This document shows positions 41,205-51,280 of a DNA stretch of 64,000 nt, one piece after another; within the stretch, counting starts at the first letter, position 1, and every line of letters starts with the position of its first letter. Below the pieces are notes generated by a model. That model had not been told where the DNA came from, did no database searches, and saw only the letters and a program-made list of their open reading frames with translations. The DNA is from Pseudenterobacter timonensis (GTDB lineage Bacteria > Pseudomonadota > Gammaproteobacteria > Enterobacterales > Enterobacteriaceae), in NCBI RefSeq assembly GCF_900021175.1, contig NZ_FCOP01000011.1, positions 992,001 through 1,056,000 of the forward strand, written 5' to 3'. Made by a program: the position numbers and the translations under genes.

Positions 41205-41223
41205 AATGATAACAATTCTCATT
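41205..41223. promoter_or_regulatory. Fur-like box upstream of gpmA
   Basis: AATGATAACAATTCTCATT is close to the 19-bp Fur consensus GATAATGATAATCATTATC. It lies 23 bases before the gpmA start. Fur control of gpmA has been reported in E. coli. Confidence 0.65.
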
Positions 41224-41355
41224 ATATTGCCGTAGCTGTGCCAGCGGCAACGCTTACCCATAACCATAGCGAAAATAGTCACGCAGTGTAAGCTGCTTGT
41301 GAATACAGGGTTATGTTTTTGTCCTTGAATGGCGCTATTTTCAGCAATATGCGCA

Positions 41356-41381
41356 GAAAAAAGCCCTCCGGTGGAGGGCTG
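41356..41381 (-). terminator. Terminator of the gal operon
   Basis: AGCCCTCC / GGAGGGCT; on the minus strand it is followed by TTTTTT. It lies about 50 bases beyond the galM stop. Confidence 0.88.
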
Positions 41382-41433
41382 ATGATTGGTGTTATTCCCG
41401 CAGGCGGGGTAAGTGAAGCGCCACCGGCAGAGA

Positions 41434-42474
41434 TTATCGCGGCGTAAACTGATATACCGTCACGCTGACATACTCTTCCCCCGGGCGCAACACGCAGTCT
41501 GGCTGCGGCCACTCCGGATGGTTCGGGCTGTCCGGCAGAAACTCGCTTTCCAGCGCCAGCCCCTGCCAGGCGTTATAGTCGCCATGTTCGCGTGCGGCGG
41601 TGCCTGCCAGAAAGTTGCCGGAATAGAACTGCAGCGCCGGAGCCGTCGTATAGACCGACATTTGCAATTTCTTGTCCGCCGACCAGACGTGAGCAGCCGG
41701 CTGCTTCATATCCCCCTGAGCGGTCAGCAGGAAGGCGTGGTCGTAGCCGTTTACCTTGCGCTGATCGTCATCGCTTAAGAAATCCTGGCCGATGGTTTTC
41801 GGCTGGCGGAAATCAAAGCTCGTACCGGAGACCAGCTTCAGTCCCTCATGGGGGATCCCCATCTCATCCACCGGCAGATAAGCATCCGCCAGAAGCTGCA
41901 GATGGTGGTCGCGCACGTCGCTCTGGTCGCCGTCGAGGTTGAAATAGGCGTGGTTGGTCAGGTTGACCGGGCAGGGCTTATCGACCGTGGCGCGATACTC
42001 AATGGCCAGACGGTTATCCTCGCTCAGGGTAAAGCGGGCCGAGGCGATAAGGTTGCCGGGGAATCCCTGGTCGCCGTCCGGTGATTCCAGGGAAAAAAGC
42101 GCTTCGCTGTCGTTCTGCTGCACAATGCGCCAGCGGCGCTTGTCAAAGCCGTCCGGCCCGCCGTGAAGCTGGTTTTCGCCCTGACTTGACAGCAGGCTGT
42201 AATCCGCGCCGTCCAGGGTAAAGCGACTTTTGGCGATGCGGTTCGCATAGCGACCAATCGACGCGCCAAGAAAGGCGGTCTGCTCAGTATAGTGCTCCGG
42301 GGAGGGGCAGCCGAGCAGGGTTTCGCGCACGCTGCCGTCCGGCAGGGGGACGCGTGCCGAAAGCAGCGTCGCGCCCCAGTCCATCAGGGTGACGACCATT
42401 CCCGCCTCGTTGCGCAGGGTGATCAGACGCCAGGGCAGGCCATCGGCGGCGGTGGAAGGAGTCTCTTTTAACAC
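41434..42474 (-). CDS. galM: Aldose 1-epimerase (galactose mutarotase)
   Basis: Interconverts alpha and beta galactose for GalK. The start is GTG 42474 (VLKETPS read as MLKETPS), giving 346 residues as in E. coli and a 7-base overlap with galK. Catalytic stretches include [26 protein letters not shown] and [12 protein letters not shown], with the catalytic Glu in [19 protein letters not shown]. Last gene of galETKM. Confidence 0.95.
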   Translation of the reverse strand: MLKETPSTAADGLPWRLITLRNEAGMVVTLMDWGATLLSARVPLPDGSVRETLLGCPSPEHYTEQTAFLGASIGRYANRIAKSRFTLDGADYSLLSSQGENQLHGGPDGFDKRRWRIVQQNDSEALFSLESPDGDQGFPGNLIASARFTLSEDNRLAIEYRATVDKPCPVNLTNHAYFNLDGDQSDVRDHHLQLLADAYLPVDEMGIPHEGLKLVSGTSFDFRQPKTIGQDFLSDDDQRKVNGYDHAFLLTAQGDMKQPAAHVWSADKKLQMSVYTTAPALQFYSGNFLAGTAAREHGDYNAWQGLALESEFLPDSPNHPEWPQPDCVLRPGEEYVSVTVYQFTPR

Positions 42475-43616
42475 TGTCCCGCTCCTTGTGACGCTTTGCA
42501 CACGTAAAAAGTCTCTTTAATGCCGGTTTTGGCTTCGTACTGTGCCGCTACCGCTTCTTCTACCGTTGAGACCAGATCCTCAGGCACCAGCGCCACGACG
42601 CAGCCGCCGAAGCCGCCGCCGGTCATGCGTACGCCGCCTTTCTCACCAATCGCGGCTTTGACAATCTCCACCAGGGTGTCGATTTGCGGCACGGTGATTT
42701 CAAAATCGTCGCGCATGGAGGCATGGGACTCGGCCATCAGCTCGCCCATACGCTTCAGATCGCCTTTTTCCAGCGCGCTGGCCGCTTCTACGGTACGGGC
42801 ATTCTCGGTCAGGACGTGACGCACGCGTTTCGCGACTACCGGATCCAGCTCCGAGGCCACCTTATTGAACTCTTCAAGGGTGACGTCGCGCAGGGCGGGC
42901 TGCTGGAAGAAGCGCGCGCCGGTTTCGCACTGCTCGCGGCGGGTGTTGTATTCGCTGCCCACCAGGGTGCGCTTAAAGTTACTGTTGATGATGATCACCG
43001 CCGCCCCTTTCGGCAGGGAGACCGCTTTGGTGCCAAGCGAGCGGCAGTCGATCAGCAGGGCGTGATCTTTCTTGCCGAGCGCGGAGATGAGCTGGTCCAT
43101 GATGCCGCAGTTACAGCCGACAAACTGGTTCTCCGCCTCCTGGCCGTTGAGGGCGATCTGCGCCCCGTCCAGCGGAAGATGGTAGAGCTGCTGAAAGACG
43201 GTTCCCACCGCCACTTCCAGCGAGGCGGAGGAGCTCAGTCCGGCCCCCTGCGGCACGTTGCCGGTGATCACCAGATCGGCGCCGCCGAAACTCTTGTCGC
43301 GCTGCTGGAGATGCTTCACCACACCGCGCACGTAGTTCGACCACTGCTGGGTTTCATGCGCCAGAACAGGCTCATCCAGCGAGAACTGGTCGATTTCGTT
43401 ATCGTAGTCAGCCGCAATCACGCGCACCTGACGGTCGTCGCGTTTTGCGCAGCTAATAACGGTTTGATAGTCAATGGCGCACGGCAGCACGAAGCCGTCG
43501 TTATAGTCGGTGTGTTCGCCAATCAGGTTAACGCGGCCCGGCGCCTGGATAGCATGGGTGGCAGGGTAGCCGAATTTTTCAGCAAACAGGGATTGTGTTT
43601 TCTCTTTCAGACTCAT
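42468..43616 (-). CDS. galK: Galactokinase
   Basis: Phosphorylates galactose with ATP (GHMP kinase family). The 382 residues equal E. coli. The N-terminal galactose signature is [19 protein letters not shown]. The ATP-binding [16 protein letters not shown] and the C-terminal [13 protein letters not shown] are visible. It lies 2 bases after galT. Confidence 0.98.
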   Translation of the reverse strand: MSLKEKTQSLFAEKFGYPATHAIQAPGRVNLIGEHTDYNDGFVLPCAIDYQTVISCAKRDDRQVRVIAADYDNEIDQFSLDEPVLAHETQQWSNYVRGVVKHLQQRDKSFGGADLVITGNVPQGAGLSSSASLEVAVGTVFQQLYHLPLDGAQIALNGQEAENQFVGCNCGIMDQLISALGKKDHALLIDCRSLGTKAVSLPKGAAVIIINSNFKRTLVGSEYNTRREQCETGARFFQQPALRDVTLEEFNKVASELDPVVAKRVRHVLTENARTVEAASALEKGDLKRMGELMAESHASMRDDFEITVPQIDTLVEIVKAAIGEKGGVRMTGGGFGGCVVALVPEDLVSTVEEAVAAQYEAKTGIKETFYVCKASQGAGQC

Positions 43617-43618
43617 TA

Positions 43619-44665
43619 TTAAACTCCTGATTCGCGATAATGGACGTCGCTGACCGCGCGCAGGCGTTCCGCCGCCTGTTCCGCCGTCAGATCGCGCTGG
43701 GTTTCCGCCAGCATCTCGTAGCCCACCATAAATTTACGTACCGTTGCCGAGCGCAGCAGCGGCGGATAAAAATGGGCGTGCAGCTGCCAGTGCGCATTCT
43801 CTTCGCCATTAAACGGCGCGCCGTGCCAGCCCATCGAGTAAGGGAAGGAGCACTGGAAGAGATTATCGTAGCGGCTGGTCAGCTTCTTCAGCGCCAGCGC
43901 CAGATCGTCGCGCTGGGCGTCGTTCAGGTCGGTGATGCGTTGTACATGCGCTTTTGGCAGCAGCAGCGTCTCAAACGGCCAGGCGGCCCAGTAGGGCACA
44001 ACCGCCAGCCAGTGCGCGGTTTCCACTACCGTGCGGCTGCCGTCGGCCAGCTCGCGTTGCACGTAATCCACCAGCATCGGGGAGCCCTGCTGCGCGTAAT
44101 AGTCGCGCTGCAGACGATCTTCGCGCTCGGCCTCGTTGGGTAAAAAGCTATTCGCCCAGACCTGACCGTGCGGATGTGGGTTAGAGCAGCCCATCGCCGC
44201 CCCTTTATTTTCAAACACCTGAACCCAGGGATAGTGCTGGCCTAAGTCGGCGGTTTGCGCCTGCCAGGTTTTCACCACCTCTTTCAGCGCCGCGACGCTC
44301 AGTTCCGGTAGCGTTTTGCTGTGATCGGGTGAAAAGCAGATCACGCGGCTGGTGCCGCGCGCGCTCTGGCAGCGCATCAGCGGATCGTCGCTTTCCGGCG
44401 CGTCCGGCGTGTCGGTCATCAGCGCCGCGAAGTCGTTGGTAAAGACGTAGGTGCCCTTGTAATCGGGATTCTTATCGCCGGTGACGCGGGTATTGCCCGG
44501 GCAGAGAAAACAGTCGGGATCGTGCGTCGGCAGCTTCTCGCTGGACGGCGTCTCCTGGGCGCCCTGCCAGGGGCGCTTTGCGCGATGCGGTGAAACCAGA
44601 ATCCATTGCCCGGTTAAGGGGTTGTAGCGTCGATGCGGATGATCGACGGGATTGAATTGCGTCAT
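43619..44665 (-). CDS. galT: Galactose-1-phosphate uridylyltransferase
   Basis: Swaps UMP between UDP-glucose and galactose-1-phosphate in the Leloir pathway (HIT superfamily). The 348 residues equal E. coli. The active-site histidine triad is in [12 protein letters not shown]. Zinc-binding residues lie in DCFLCPGN. It starts 9 bases after galE. Confidence 0.98.
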   Translation of the reverse strand: MTQFNPVDHPHRRYNPLTGQWILVSPHRAKRPWQGAQETPSSEKLPTHDPDCFLCPGNTRVTGDKNPDYKGTYVFTNDFAALMTDTPDAPESDDPLMRCQSARGTSRVICFSPDHSKTLPELSVAALKEVVKTWQAQTADLGQHYPWVQVFENKGAAMGCSNPHPHGQVWANSFLPNEAEREDRLQRDYYAQQGSPMLVDYVQRELADGSRTVVETAHWLAVVPYWAAWPFETLLLPKAHVQRITDLNDAQRDDLALALKKLTSRYDNLFQCSFPYSMGWHGAPFNGEENAHWQLHAHFYPPLLRSATVRKFMVGYEMLAETQRDLTAEQAAERLRAVSDVHYRESGV

Positions 44666-44674
44666 GACAAATCC

Positions 44675-45691
44675 TTAGTCTGGATACCCCTGCGGATGGC
44701 GTGACTGCCAGCGCCAGGTATCTTGTGCCATCTCATCAAGCGTGCGGGTAACACGCCAGTTTAGCTCGTTGTCCGCTTTCGTCGCGTCTGCCCAGTAGGC
44801 CGGGAGGTCGCCGTCGCGACGCGGCGCAAAATGATAGTTCACCGGCTTGCCACAGGCCTTGCTGAAGGCGTTGACCACGTCCAGCACGCTGCTGCCCACC
44901 CCCGCGCCGAGGTTGTAGATATGTACGCCCGGCTTGTTGGCCAGCTGCTGCATGGCGGCCACGTGGCCGTCTGCCAGATCCATCACGTGGATATAGTCGC
45001 GCACGCCGGTGCCATCTTTGGTCGGGTAATCATTGCCAAAGACCGCCAGCGATTCGCGGCGCCCGACGGCGACCTGGGCGATATAAGGCATCAGGTTATT
45101 CGGAATACCCTGCGGATCTTCGCCCATATCGCCTGACGGATGGGCGCCGACCGGGTTGAAATAGCGCAGCAGGGCAATGCTCCACTCCGGCTGGGCTTTC
45201 TGCAGATCGGTCAGGATCTGTTCCACCATCAGCTTGCTCTTGCCGTAGGGGCTTTGCGGCGTGCCGGTAGGGAAGCTTTCAACGTAGGGGATTTTCGGCT
45301 GATCGCCATAGACCGTGGCGGAGGAGCTGAAGATAAGGTTTTTTACGTTCGCCGCGCGCATGGCGGCGATGAGACGCAGCGTACCGTTGACGTTGTTATC
45401 GTAGTATTCGAGCGGTTTCGCCACCGATTCGCCCACCGCCTTCAGGCCCGCAAAGTGGATCACGGTATCAATGGCGTGGTCGTGGAGGATCTCGGTCATC
45501 AGCGCTTCGTTGCGGATATCGCCCTCCACGAAGGTGGGCTGGTTACCGCCGAGACGCTCAATAACGGGCAGCACGCTACGCTTGCTGTTGCAGAGGTTGT
45601 CGAGGATCAGAACATCATGGCCATTTTGCAGCAATTGCACACAGGTATGGCTGCCAATGTAACCGCTACCACCTGTTACCAATACTCTCAT
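44675..45691 (-). CDS. galE: UDP-glucose 4-epimerase
   Basis: An NAD-dependent short-chain dehydrogenase family enzyme interconverting UDP-galactose and UDP-glucose. The start at 45691 (MRVLVTGGSGYIGSHTCVQL) gives 338 residues. The nucleotide-binding GGSGYIGS and the YxxxK catalytic pair in SPYGKSKL are present. The internal GalR operator OI lies in its first codons. First gene of galETKM. Confidence 0.98.
   Translation of the reverse strand: MRVLVTGGSGYIGSHTCVQLLQNGHDVLILDNLCNSKRSVLPVIERLGGNQPTFVEGDIRNEALMTEILHDHAIDTVIHFAGLKAVGESVAKPLEYYDNNVNGTLRLIAAMRAANVKNLIFSSSATVYGDQPKIPYVESFPTGTPQSPYGKSKLMVEQILTDLQKAQPEWSIALLRYFNPVGAHPSGDMGEDPQGIPNNLMPYIAQVAVGRRESLAVFGNDYPTKDGTGVRDYIHVMDLADGHVAAMQQLANKPGVHIYNLGAGVGSSVLDVVNAFSKACGKPVNYHFAPRRDGDLPAYWADATKADNELNWRVTRTLDEMAQDTWRWQSRHPQGYPD
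45657..45672. promoter_or_regulatory. GalR internal operator OI
   Basis: Read on the minus strand GTGGTAGC-GGTTACAT, the same sequence I recall for OI within E. coli galE. Paired with OE it allows GalR loop repression. Confidence 0.85.
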
Positions 45692-45750
45692 AATTCGCTC
45701 CGTTAAGCCTATGGTATGAAATAAACATAGCATAACAGAGCGCGTAAAAG

Positions 45751-45785
45751 TGTGACATGGGATAAAATAGTGGAATCGTTTACAC
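45751..45785. promoter_or_regulatory. gal CRP site and GalR external operator OE
   Basis: TGTGA-CATGGG-ATAAA (45751-45766) matches the known gal CRP site. GTGGAATC-GTTTACAC (45770-45785) is OE. The minus strand TATGCTATG nearer galE is the gal promoter -10 region. The arrangement is that of E. coli galP1/P2. Confidence 0.88.
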
Positions 45786-45884
45786 TGCGTATTTTATCCA
45801 TTTAAATGATGGTGTACGCCATAGTAAATCAATTAGTTAAAGGTGCAATCCTGCTGATTGTCTGAAAAAGAGGGCACAGCGTTA

Positions 45885-45913
45885 CGCCGGGTGGCGGCTA
45901 AGCCTTACCCGGC
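45885..45913. repeat. REP element between galE and modF
   Basis: GCCGGGTGGCGGCTAAGCCT then TACCCGGC, a classic REP palindrome downstream of modF. Confidence 0.75.
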
Positions 45914-45970
45914 TGATATCCCTGTAGACCTGAAGCGCAGCGAATCAGGCGCGAAGAGTGTGCTTTTGAC

Positions 45971-47443
45971 TTACCGAATACGACTCAGATCGTAGCGATA
46001 GCCTTCATCCTGCGGGATAAAGGCGAGCCGGTGGGTGATGCAGGCGGGGGCATCCTCGGCGTGATGGGAGACAAACAGTAGTTGCGTTTCACCTTCGCCA
46101 ATCAGCACATCCACAAAACGCCGGATTAGCTGGCGGTTGAGCGGGTCCAGCCCCTGTAGCGGCTCGTCGAGGATCAGCAGCGTCGGATGTTTGACCAGCG
46201 CCCGCACGATCAGCGCCAGCCGCTGTTGCCCCCAGGAGAGGCTATGAAACGGCGCATCCGCCACCCGGTTATCCATTCCAAGAATATCAAGCCACTGCTG
46301 CGCCAGCATGCGCTGCTTATCCGATACCGCCTGATAGATACCGATAGAGTCGAAATAGCCTGACAGAATGACGTTACGCACCGAGGTACTGACGCGATAG
46401 TCCAGATGCAGGCTGCTGCTGACATAGCCGATATGCTTTTTGATATCCCAGATGGTTTCGCCGCTTCCGCGACGGCGGCCAAAGAGCGTCAGATCGTTGC
46501 TGTAGCCCTGAGGATGATCGCCGGTGATAAGACTCAGCAGGGTTGATTTACCCGCTCCGTTGGGGCCAGTAATCTGCCAGTGCTCTTTGGGATTGACGGT
46601 CCAGCTCAGCCGATCGAGCACCGCCCGATCGTTATAAGAGACCACGCCGTTGTTCAGCACGATGCGTGGCTGGTCGTGGGGGAGAGCGTGGCGGGCGGGC
46701 GGGGCGTCCGGCTCGGGAAGAGCAATCTCGGCAAGCTTCTCGCTGTGCGCCAGCTGGGCAATCAGCGCCTGCTGAAGCAGCGTCGCTTTCGGCCCGGTCT
46801 CCGTCAGGGTACAGTCCGCCAGCACTCCCGCATACTGCACAAAATCGGGAATTTCATCAAAGCGGTTGAGCACCAGCGCCAGCGTATAACCCTGCTGGTT
46901 AAGCTCCTCCAGCAGCAGGGCCAGCTGTGCGCGAGATGCCACGTCCAGGCCATCGAACGGTTCGTCCAGAATCAGCAGATCCGGTTCCCCCATCAGCGCC
47001 TGGCAGAGCAGAGTCTTGCGGGTTTCGCCGGTAGAGAGGTATTTGAAGCGACGCGACAATAGCCCGCTAATACCAAACTGCGCCGCCAGGGCGCGGCAGC
47101 GGGCATCATCCTGGATCTCATCCTGAATGATCTCCGCGGTGGTGCGTCCGGTATCCTCTTCGCCGGGGCTGAGCAGATCGGTATTGTTCCGCTGCCACTC
47201 GTCGCTGACCAGTTTTTGAAGCTGTTCGAAAGAGAGGCGCGTCAGGCGGCGAAAATCGCAGCGCCGCTCGCCCTGCAGTAGCGGCAGCTCCCCTGCGAGG
47301 GCGCGGGCAAGGACTGATTTGCCGCTGCCGTTTGCGCCGACAAAGGCCCAGCTTTCCCCCGCACGTAGCGTCAGGTTGCCCGTGTTAAGCGTGCGCGTAT
47401 CGCCAACGCGAAACGTACCTTGCGAAATTTGCAATGATGACAT
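45971..47443 (-). CDS. modF: Double-ATPase protein ModF
   Basis: A 490-residue protein with two ABC ATPase domains and no membrane segment. Domain one has Walker A GANGSGKS near residue 36 and signature LSTGETRK. Domain two has Walker A GPNGAGKS near residue 294 and LSWGQQRL. It is linked to molybdate genes by position, but its exact role is uncertain. Co-transcribed with modE, 67 bases downstream of it. Confidence 0.94.
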   Translation of the reverse strand: MSSLQISQGTFRVGDTRTLNTGNLTLRAGESWAFVGANGSGKSVLARALAGELPLLQGERRCDFRRLTRLSFEQLQKLVSDEWQRNNTDLLSPGEEDTGRTTAEIIQDEIQDDARCRALAAQFGISGLLSRRFKYLSTGETRKTLLCQALMGEPDLLILDEPFDGLDVASRAQLALLLEELNQQGYTLALVLNRFDEIPDFVQYAGVLADCTLTETGPKATLLQQALIAQLAHSEKLAEIALPEPDAPPARHALPHDQPRIVLNNGVVSYNDRAVLDRLSWTVNPKEHWQITGPNGAGKSTLLSLITGDHPQGYSNDLTLFGRRRGSGETIWDIKKHIGYVSSSLHLDYRVSTSVRNVILSGYFDSIGIYQAVSDKQRMLAQQWLDILGMDNRVADAPFHSLSWGQQRLALIVRALVKHPTLLILDEPLQGLDPLNRQLIRRFVDVLIGEGETQLLFVSHHAEDAPACITHRLAFIPQDEGYRYDLSRIR

Positions 47444-47510
47444 GAGTTATCCCGTTTTTTGCAGCAACAGCGTTCAGGGATACCCACAGACGGTATGTTT
47501 GTCAATGCGC

Positions 47511-48299
47511 TTAGCACAACGTGGCGATAATGATCCGATCGGCGTTAAAATATGCCGTCACTTCCCGATCTTCTTCCAGATCCGCCGCCCCGGAGGAGGG
47601 TACCGTGGCGCAAAGGCGCTGGCCGTCCGGCAATGTCATTAGCACCTCACACTGCGTTTCGCCGCGCTCAATATGGCTTATCGTGCCGCGCAGCTGGTTA
47701 TCCGCCCCCTGTGCCTGTGCGGGGTCGCACGTCACGTTAACCCACGGCGCTTTCAGCAGGATCAGCACCTCTTTGCCTTCCTCCAGCCCCAGCCGCTCGC
47801 CGCTCTGCGCGGTGACCGCGACCTTCAGGCGGGTGGCACCATCGGCCAGCAATACCTCTACATGCTGCTGGATCTGATCGCGATCCCGGGCGGTGATTGT
47901 GCCAAACCACTGATTGCGGGCGCTGGTCTGTAGCGAGAAGCGGGAGAGCGCCGCCAGCAGGCTGTCGAGCGGTACATCATCGTTGTCGCTCAGGGCATCA
48001 AACGCTTTCTGCTGGATCTGCGCCAGCAGATCGTATAGCTGGATCAGGCGGCGACCGTAGCGGGTCAGCGCCGCACCGCCGCCGCCCCTGCCACCGGTGG
48101 CGCGATCCACCAGCGGCTGTTCGCTCAGGGTATTCATCTCATTGATGGCATCCCAGGCGCTCTTGTAGCTGATGCCGGCGTTTTTTGCCCCCTGGCTAAT
48201 GGAGCCGGTTTGTTCTATCTGTTTAAGCAGGGCGATCCGACGCGGATCGGCAAACAGCTTTTGCTGGAGTTTCAGGGTAAGAAGGATTTCAGCCTGCAT
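47511..48299 (-). CDS. modE: Molybdate-responsive regulator ModE
   Basis: Senses molybdate and represses modABC. The start at 48299 (MQAEILLTLKLQQKLFADPR) gives 262 residues. The N-terminal winged helix includes GSISQGAKNAGISYKSAWDA. Two C-terminal TOBE/MOP domains carry SARNQWFGTI and the second copy from about residue 195. The frame is open further upstream, but without similarity. Its binding site is seen before modA. Confidence 0.96.
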   Translation of the reverse strand: MQAEILLTLKLQQKLFADPRRIALLKQIEQTGSISQGAKNAGISYKSAWDAINEMNTLSEQPLVDRATGGRGGGGAALTRYGRRLIQLYDLLAQIQQKAFDALSDNDDVPLDSLLAALSRFSLQTSARNQWFGTITARDRDQIQQHVEVLLADGATRLKVAVTAQSGERLGLEEGKEVLILLKAPWVNVTCDPAQAQGADNQLRGTISHIERGETQCEVLMTLPDGQRLCATVPSSGAADLEEDREVTAYFNADRIIIATLC

Positions 48300-48428
48300 A
48301 ACGCGGTATCCTGACAAAAATTCTATTGTGACCCAATTGGCCCTACGCGCAAAGGGCACCGCACAAAAGGGGATGTTTTTCTGACGTTTCGGGTTAGAAT
48401 AAGATGTTCACAATATCTGGAGAAAGCC

Positions 48429-48578
48429 ATGTTAGAGTTGTTGAAAAGTCTGGTATTCGCCGTGATCATGGTCCCAGTGGTGATGGCTCTCATCCTCGGC
48501 GCCATCTACGGCCTGGGTGAAGTGTTCAACGTCTTTTCTAAAATTGGTCACCGCGACCAGCCCAAAAAACAGCACTGA
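48429..48578 (+). CDS. acrZ: AcrAB-TolC efflux accessory protein AcrZ
   Basis: A 49-residue single-span inner-membrane protein that binds AcrB and modifies drug specificity. The sequence starts [20 protein letters not shown] and ends DQPKKQH, matching E. coli AcrZ at most positions. It lies between modE and modA and has its own terminator. Confidence 0.95.
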   Translation: MLELLKSLVFAVIMVPVVMALILGAIYGLGEVFNVFSKIGHRDQPKKQH

Positions 48579-48589
48579 TTCCCTCAAAT

Positions 48590-48612
48590 CGCCCGGCCTG
48601 TCCGGGCGTTTT
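48590..48612 (+). terminator. Terminator after acrZ
   Basis: CGCCCGG-CCTGT-CCGGGCG followed by TTTT. Confidence 0.88.
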
Positions 48613-48717
48613 GCTCTCAAGTTTCCCCGCCCTGCGCCGATAATTTTTCTGACCGATCGTACCCCTTAATCGTTACCTTACCCGACGGTAAATCGCTGGC
48701 GTTCCGCTTCCTCTTTC

Positions 48718-48741
48718 CGTTATATTTATATTTATATAACG
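48718..48741. promoter_or_regulatory. ModE operator before modA
   Basis: CGTTATAT-N8-ATATAACG, an excellent inverted repeat of the ModE-binding half-site. It overlaps the region just before the AAAGGAGG ribosome site of modA. It allows ModE-molybdate to repress modABC. Confidence 0.9.
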
Positions 48742-48757
48742 AAAGGAGGAGTGAAGA

Positions 48758-49534
48758 ATGACACGTACCTGGGTACGCCTTTTTGCAGGCGCGACGTTAA
48801 CCCTCGTCATGGCCGGGCAGGCGCTGGCGCAGGAGGGGAAAATTACGGTCTTTGCCGCGGCGTCATTAACCAACGCCATGCAGGATATTGCGGCGCAGTA
48901 TAAGAAAGAGAAAAATGTTGAGGTTGTCTACTCCTTTGCCTCATCCTCCACGCTGGCACGCCAGATAGAGGCAGGCGCGCCGGCCGATCTCTTTATCTCT
49001 GCCGATCAGAAGTGGATGGATTACGCGGCGGATAAGAAAGCGATCGATATCGCTACCCGTGAAACGCTGCTGGGCAACAGCCTGGTGGTAGTGGCACCGA
49101 AAGCGAGCGCGCAGGGGGAGTTCACGGTTAACAAACAGACGCCCTGGACCACGCTGCTGCACGGCGGTCGCCTGGCGGTAGGCGATCCGGACCACGTTCC
49201 GGCGGGCATCTACGCCAAAGAGGCGCTGCAAAAGCTGGGCGCCTGGGATACCCTGTCGCCGAAACTGGCCCCAGCGGAAGATGTACGCGGCGCGCTGGCG
49301 CTGGTAGAGCGTAACGAAGCGCCGCTCGGTATTGTCTACGGCTCTGACGCGGTTGCCAGCAAAAGTGTTAAGGTGGTCGGCACTTTCCCGGAAGATTCCC
49401 ACCAGAAGGTGGAATATCCGGTGGCCATCGTGGATGGACATAAAAATGCGGCGGTGAGCGCGTTCTGCAACTACCTGAAAGGGCCAGAAGCTTCCGCTAT
49501 CTTTAAACGCTATGGATTTACCACGCACGAATGA
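48758..49534 (+). CDS. modA: Molybdate-binding periplasmic protein
   Basis: Captures molybdate and tungstate for the ModBC transporter. The 258 residues include a signal peptide ending GQALA near residue 24, then QEGKITVFAAASLTNAMQDI typical of the anion site. The Ser and Asp/Tyr ligands lie in SFASSSTLARQIEAGAPADL and NEAPLGIVYGSDA. Its stop overlaps modB (ATGA). Confidence 0.96.
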   Translation: MTRTWVRLFAGATLTLVMAGQALAQEGKITVFAAASLTNAMQDIAAQYKKEKNVEVVYSFASSSTLARQIEAGAPADLFISADQKWMDYAADKKAIDIATRETLLGNSLVVVAPKASAQGEFTVNKQTPWTTLLHGGRLAVGDPDHVPAGIYAKEALQKLGAWDTLSPKLAPAEDVRGALALVERNEAPLGIVYGSDAVASKSVKVVGTFPEDSHQKVEYPVAIVDGHKNAAVSAFCNYLKGPEASAIFKRYGFTTHE

Positions 49535-50220
49535 TACTGACGGATCCCGAATGGCAGGCGGTACTGCTGAGCCTGAAAGTCTCTTCCCTGGCCGTTGTTT
49601 TTAGTCTCCCCTTTGGGATCTTTGTCGCCTGGCTGCTGGTACGCTGCCGATTTCCGGGTAAAGCGTTGCTCGACAGCCTGATTCATCTTCCTCTGGTCCT
49701 GCCGCCGGTGGTGGTGGGATATCTGCTGTTAATCACGATGGGGCGCCGCGGATTAATCGGCCAGTGGCTCTATGACTGGTTCGGTCTGACCTTTGCCTTT
49801 AGCTGGCGCGGTGCGGTGCTGGCGGCGGCGGTAATCTCCTTTCCACTGATGGTGCGGGCGATTCGCCTCGCGCTTGAAGGGGTGGACATCCGGCTGGAGC
49901 AGGCTGCCCGCACGCTGGGTGCCGGGCGCTGGCGGGTCTTTTTGACCATCACGCTGCCGCTCATCCTGCCGGGGATTATTGTCGGCACCGTGCTGGCGTT
50001 TGCCCGTTCGCTGGGGGAGTTTGGCGCGACCATCACCTTTGTCTCTAACATTCCCGGGGAAACCCGCACCCTGCCGTTAGCGATGTATACCCTGATCCAG
50101 ACTCCCGGCGGGGAGGGGGCCGCCACGCGGCTGTGCGTGATTTCGATTGTGCTGGCGCTGGCGTCACTCCTGGTCTCCGAGTGGCTGGCGCGCCTCAGCC
50201 GTCAACGAATGGGGAAATAA
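49531..50220 (+). CDS. modB: Molybdate ABC transporter permease
   Basis: A 229-residue inner-membrane permease with five to six helices. The ATPase-contact EAA-like loop reads [20 protein letters not shown], followed by [10 protein letters not shown]. It overlaps modA by 4 bases; modC starts one base after its stop. Confidence 0.96.
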   Translation: MILTDPEWQAVLLSLKVSSLAVVFSLPFGIFVAWLLVRCRFPGKALLDSLIHLPLVLPPVVVGYLLLITMGRRGLIGQWLYDWFGLTFAFSWRGAVLAAAVISFPLMVRAIRLALEGVDIRLEQAARTLGAGRWRVFLTITLPLILPGIIVGTVLAFARSLGEFGATITFVSNIPGETRTLPLAMYTLIQTPGGEGAATRLCVISIVLALASLLVSEWLARLSRQRMGK

Positions 50221-50221
50221 G

Positions 50222-51280
50222 ATGCTGGAGCTCCACTTCACCCAGACGCTGGGCAATCACACGCTGTCGCTTAACGAAACGCTGCCCGCCAGCGGCATTA
50301 CCGCTATCTTTGGCGTCTCAGGCGCAGGCAAAACCTCTCTTATCAACGCTATCAGCGGCCTGACGCGCCCGCAGAAGGGGCGTATCGTCCTTAACGAACG
50401 GGTACTGAACGACGTGGAGCGGGGGATCTACCTTGCGCCGGAGAAGCGCCGTATCGGTTATATTTTTCAGGATGCGCGACTCTTTCCGCACTACAGCGTG
50501 CGCGGCAACCTGCGTTACGGCATGGCGAAAAGCATGGCGGGGCAGTTTGATAAGCTGGTGGCGCTGCTGGGCATTGAGCAGCTGCTCGATCGGCTGCCCT
50601 CTTCGCTTTCGGGGGGAGAAAAACAGCGCGTGGCGATTGGCCGGGCGCTGCTTACCGCGCCGGAGCTGCTGCTGCTGGATGAGCCGCTGGCTTCGCTGGA
50701 TATTCCGCGTAAGCGCGAGTTACTGCCCTATCTGCAGCGGCTGGCGCGCGAGATTAATATCCCCATGCTCTATGTGAGCCACTCGCTGGATGAAATTTTG
50801 CATCTGGCGGATAAGGTGCTGGTGCTGGAAGCGGGGAGTGTGAAGGCGTTCGGGAATCTGGAAGAGGTGTGGGGCAGCAGCGTGATGCATCCGTGGCTGC
50901 CGCAGGATCAGCAGAGCAGCATTCTGCGCGTCAGCGTGCTGGAGCACCATCCGCACTACGCCATGACCGCGCTGGCGCTGGGCGATCAGCATCTGTGGGT
51001 AAATAGGGTGGATAAGCCGCTGCAGTCGGTGCTGCGCATCCGTATCCAGGCTTCGGACGTTTCGCTGGTGCTCCAGCCGCCGCAGCAGACCAGTATTCGC
51101 AACGTGCTGCGCGCCAGAGTCGCCCGTTGCTACGATGATAGCGGGCAGGTGGAGGTCCAGCTTGAGATAGGCAGTAAGACGCTCTGGGCGCGGGTGAGCC
51201 CCTGGGCCAGGGATGAGCTGGGCATCAGGCCCGGCCTGTGGCTCTACGCGCAGATCAAGAGCGTCTCCATCACCACCTGA
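50222..51280 (+). CDS. modC: Molybdate ABC transporter ATPase
   Basis: Energises molybdate import. The start ATG 50222 gives 352 residues as in E. coli. Walker [10 protein letters not shown] is near residue 32, signature [15 protein letters not shown] and Walker [13 protein letters not shown] follow. A C-terminal TOBE domain (about 290-352) can bind oxyanion. Its TGA directly abuts the ybhA stop on the other strand (TGATCA). Confidence 0.96.
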   Translation: MLELHFTQTLGNHTLSLNETLPASGITAIFGVSGAGKTSLINAISGLTRPQKGRIVLNERVLNDVERGIYLAPEKRRIGYIFQDARLFPHYSVRGNLRYGMAKSMAGQFDKLVALLGIEQLLDRLPSSLSGGEKQRVAIGRALLTAPELLLLDEPLASLDIPRKRELLPYLQRLAREINIPMLYVSHSLDEILHLADKVLVLEAGSVKAFGNLEEVWGSSVMHPWLPQDQQSSILRVSVLEHHPHYAMTALALGDQHLWVNRVDKPLQSVLRIRIQASDVSLVLQPPQQTSIRNVLRARVARCYDDSGQVEVQLEIGSKTLWARVSPWARDELGIRPGLWLYAQIKSVSITT

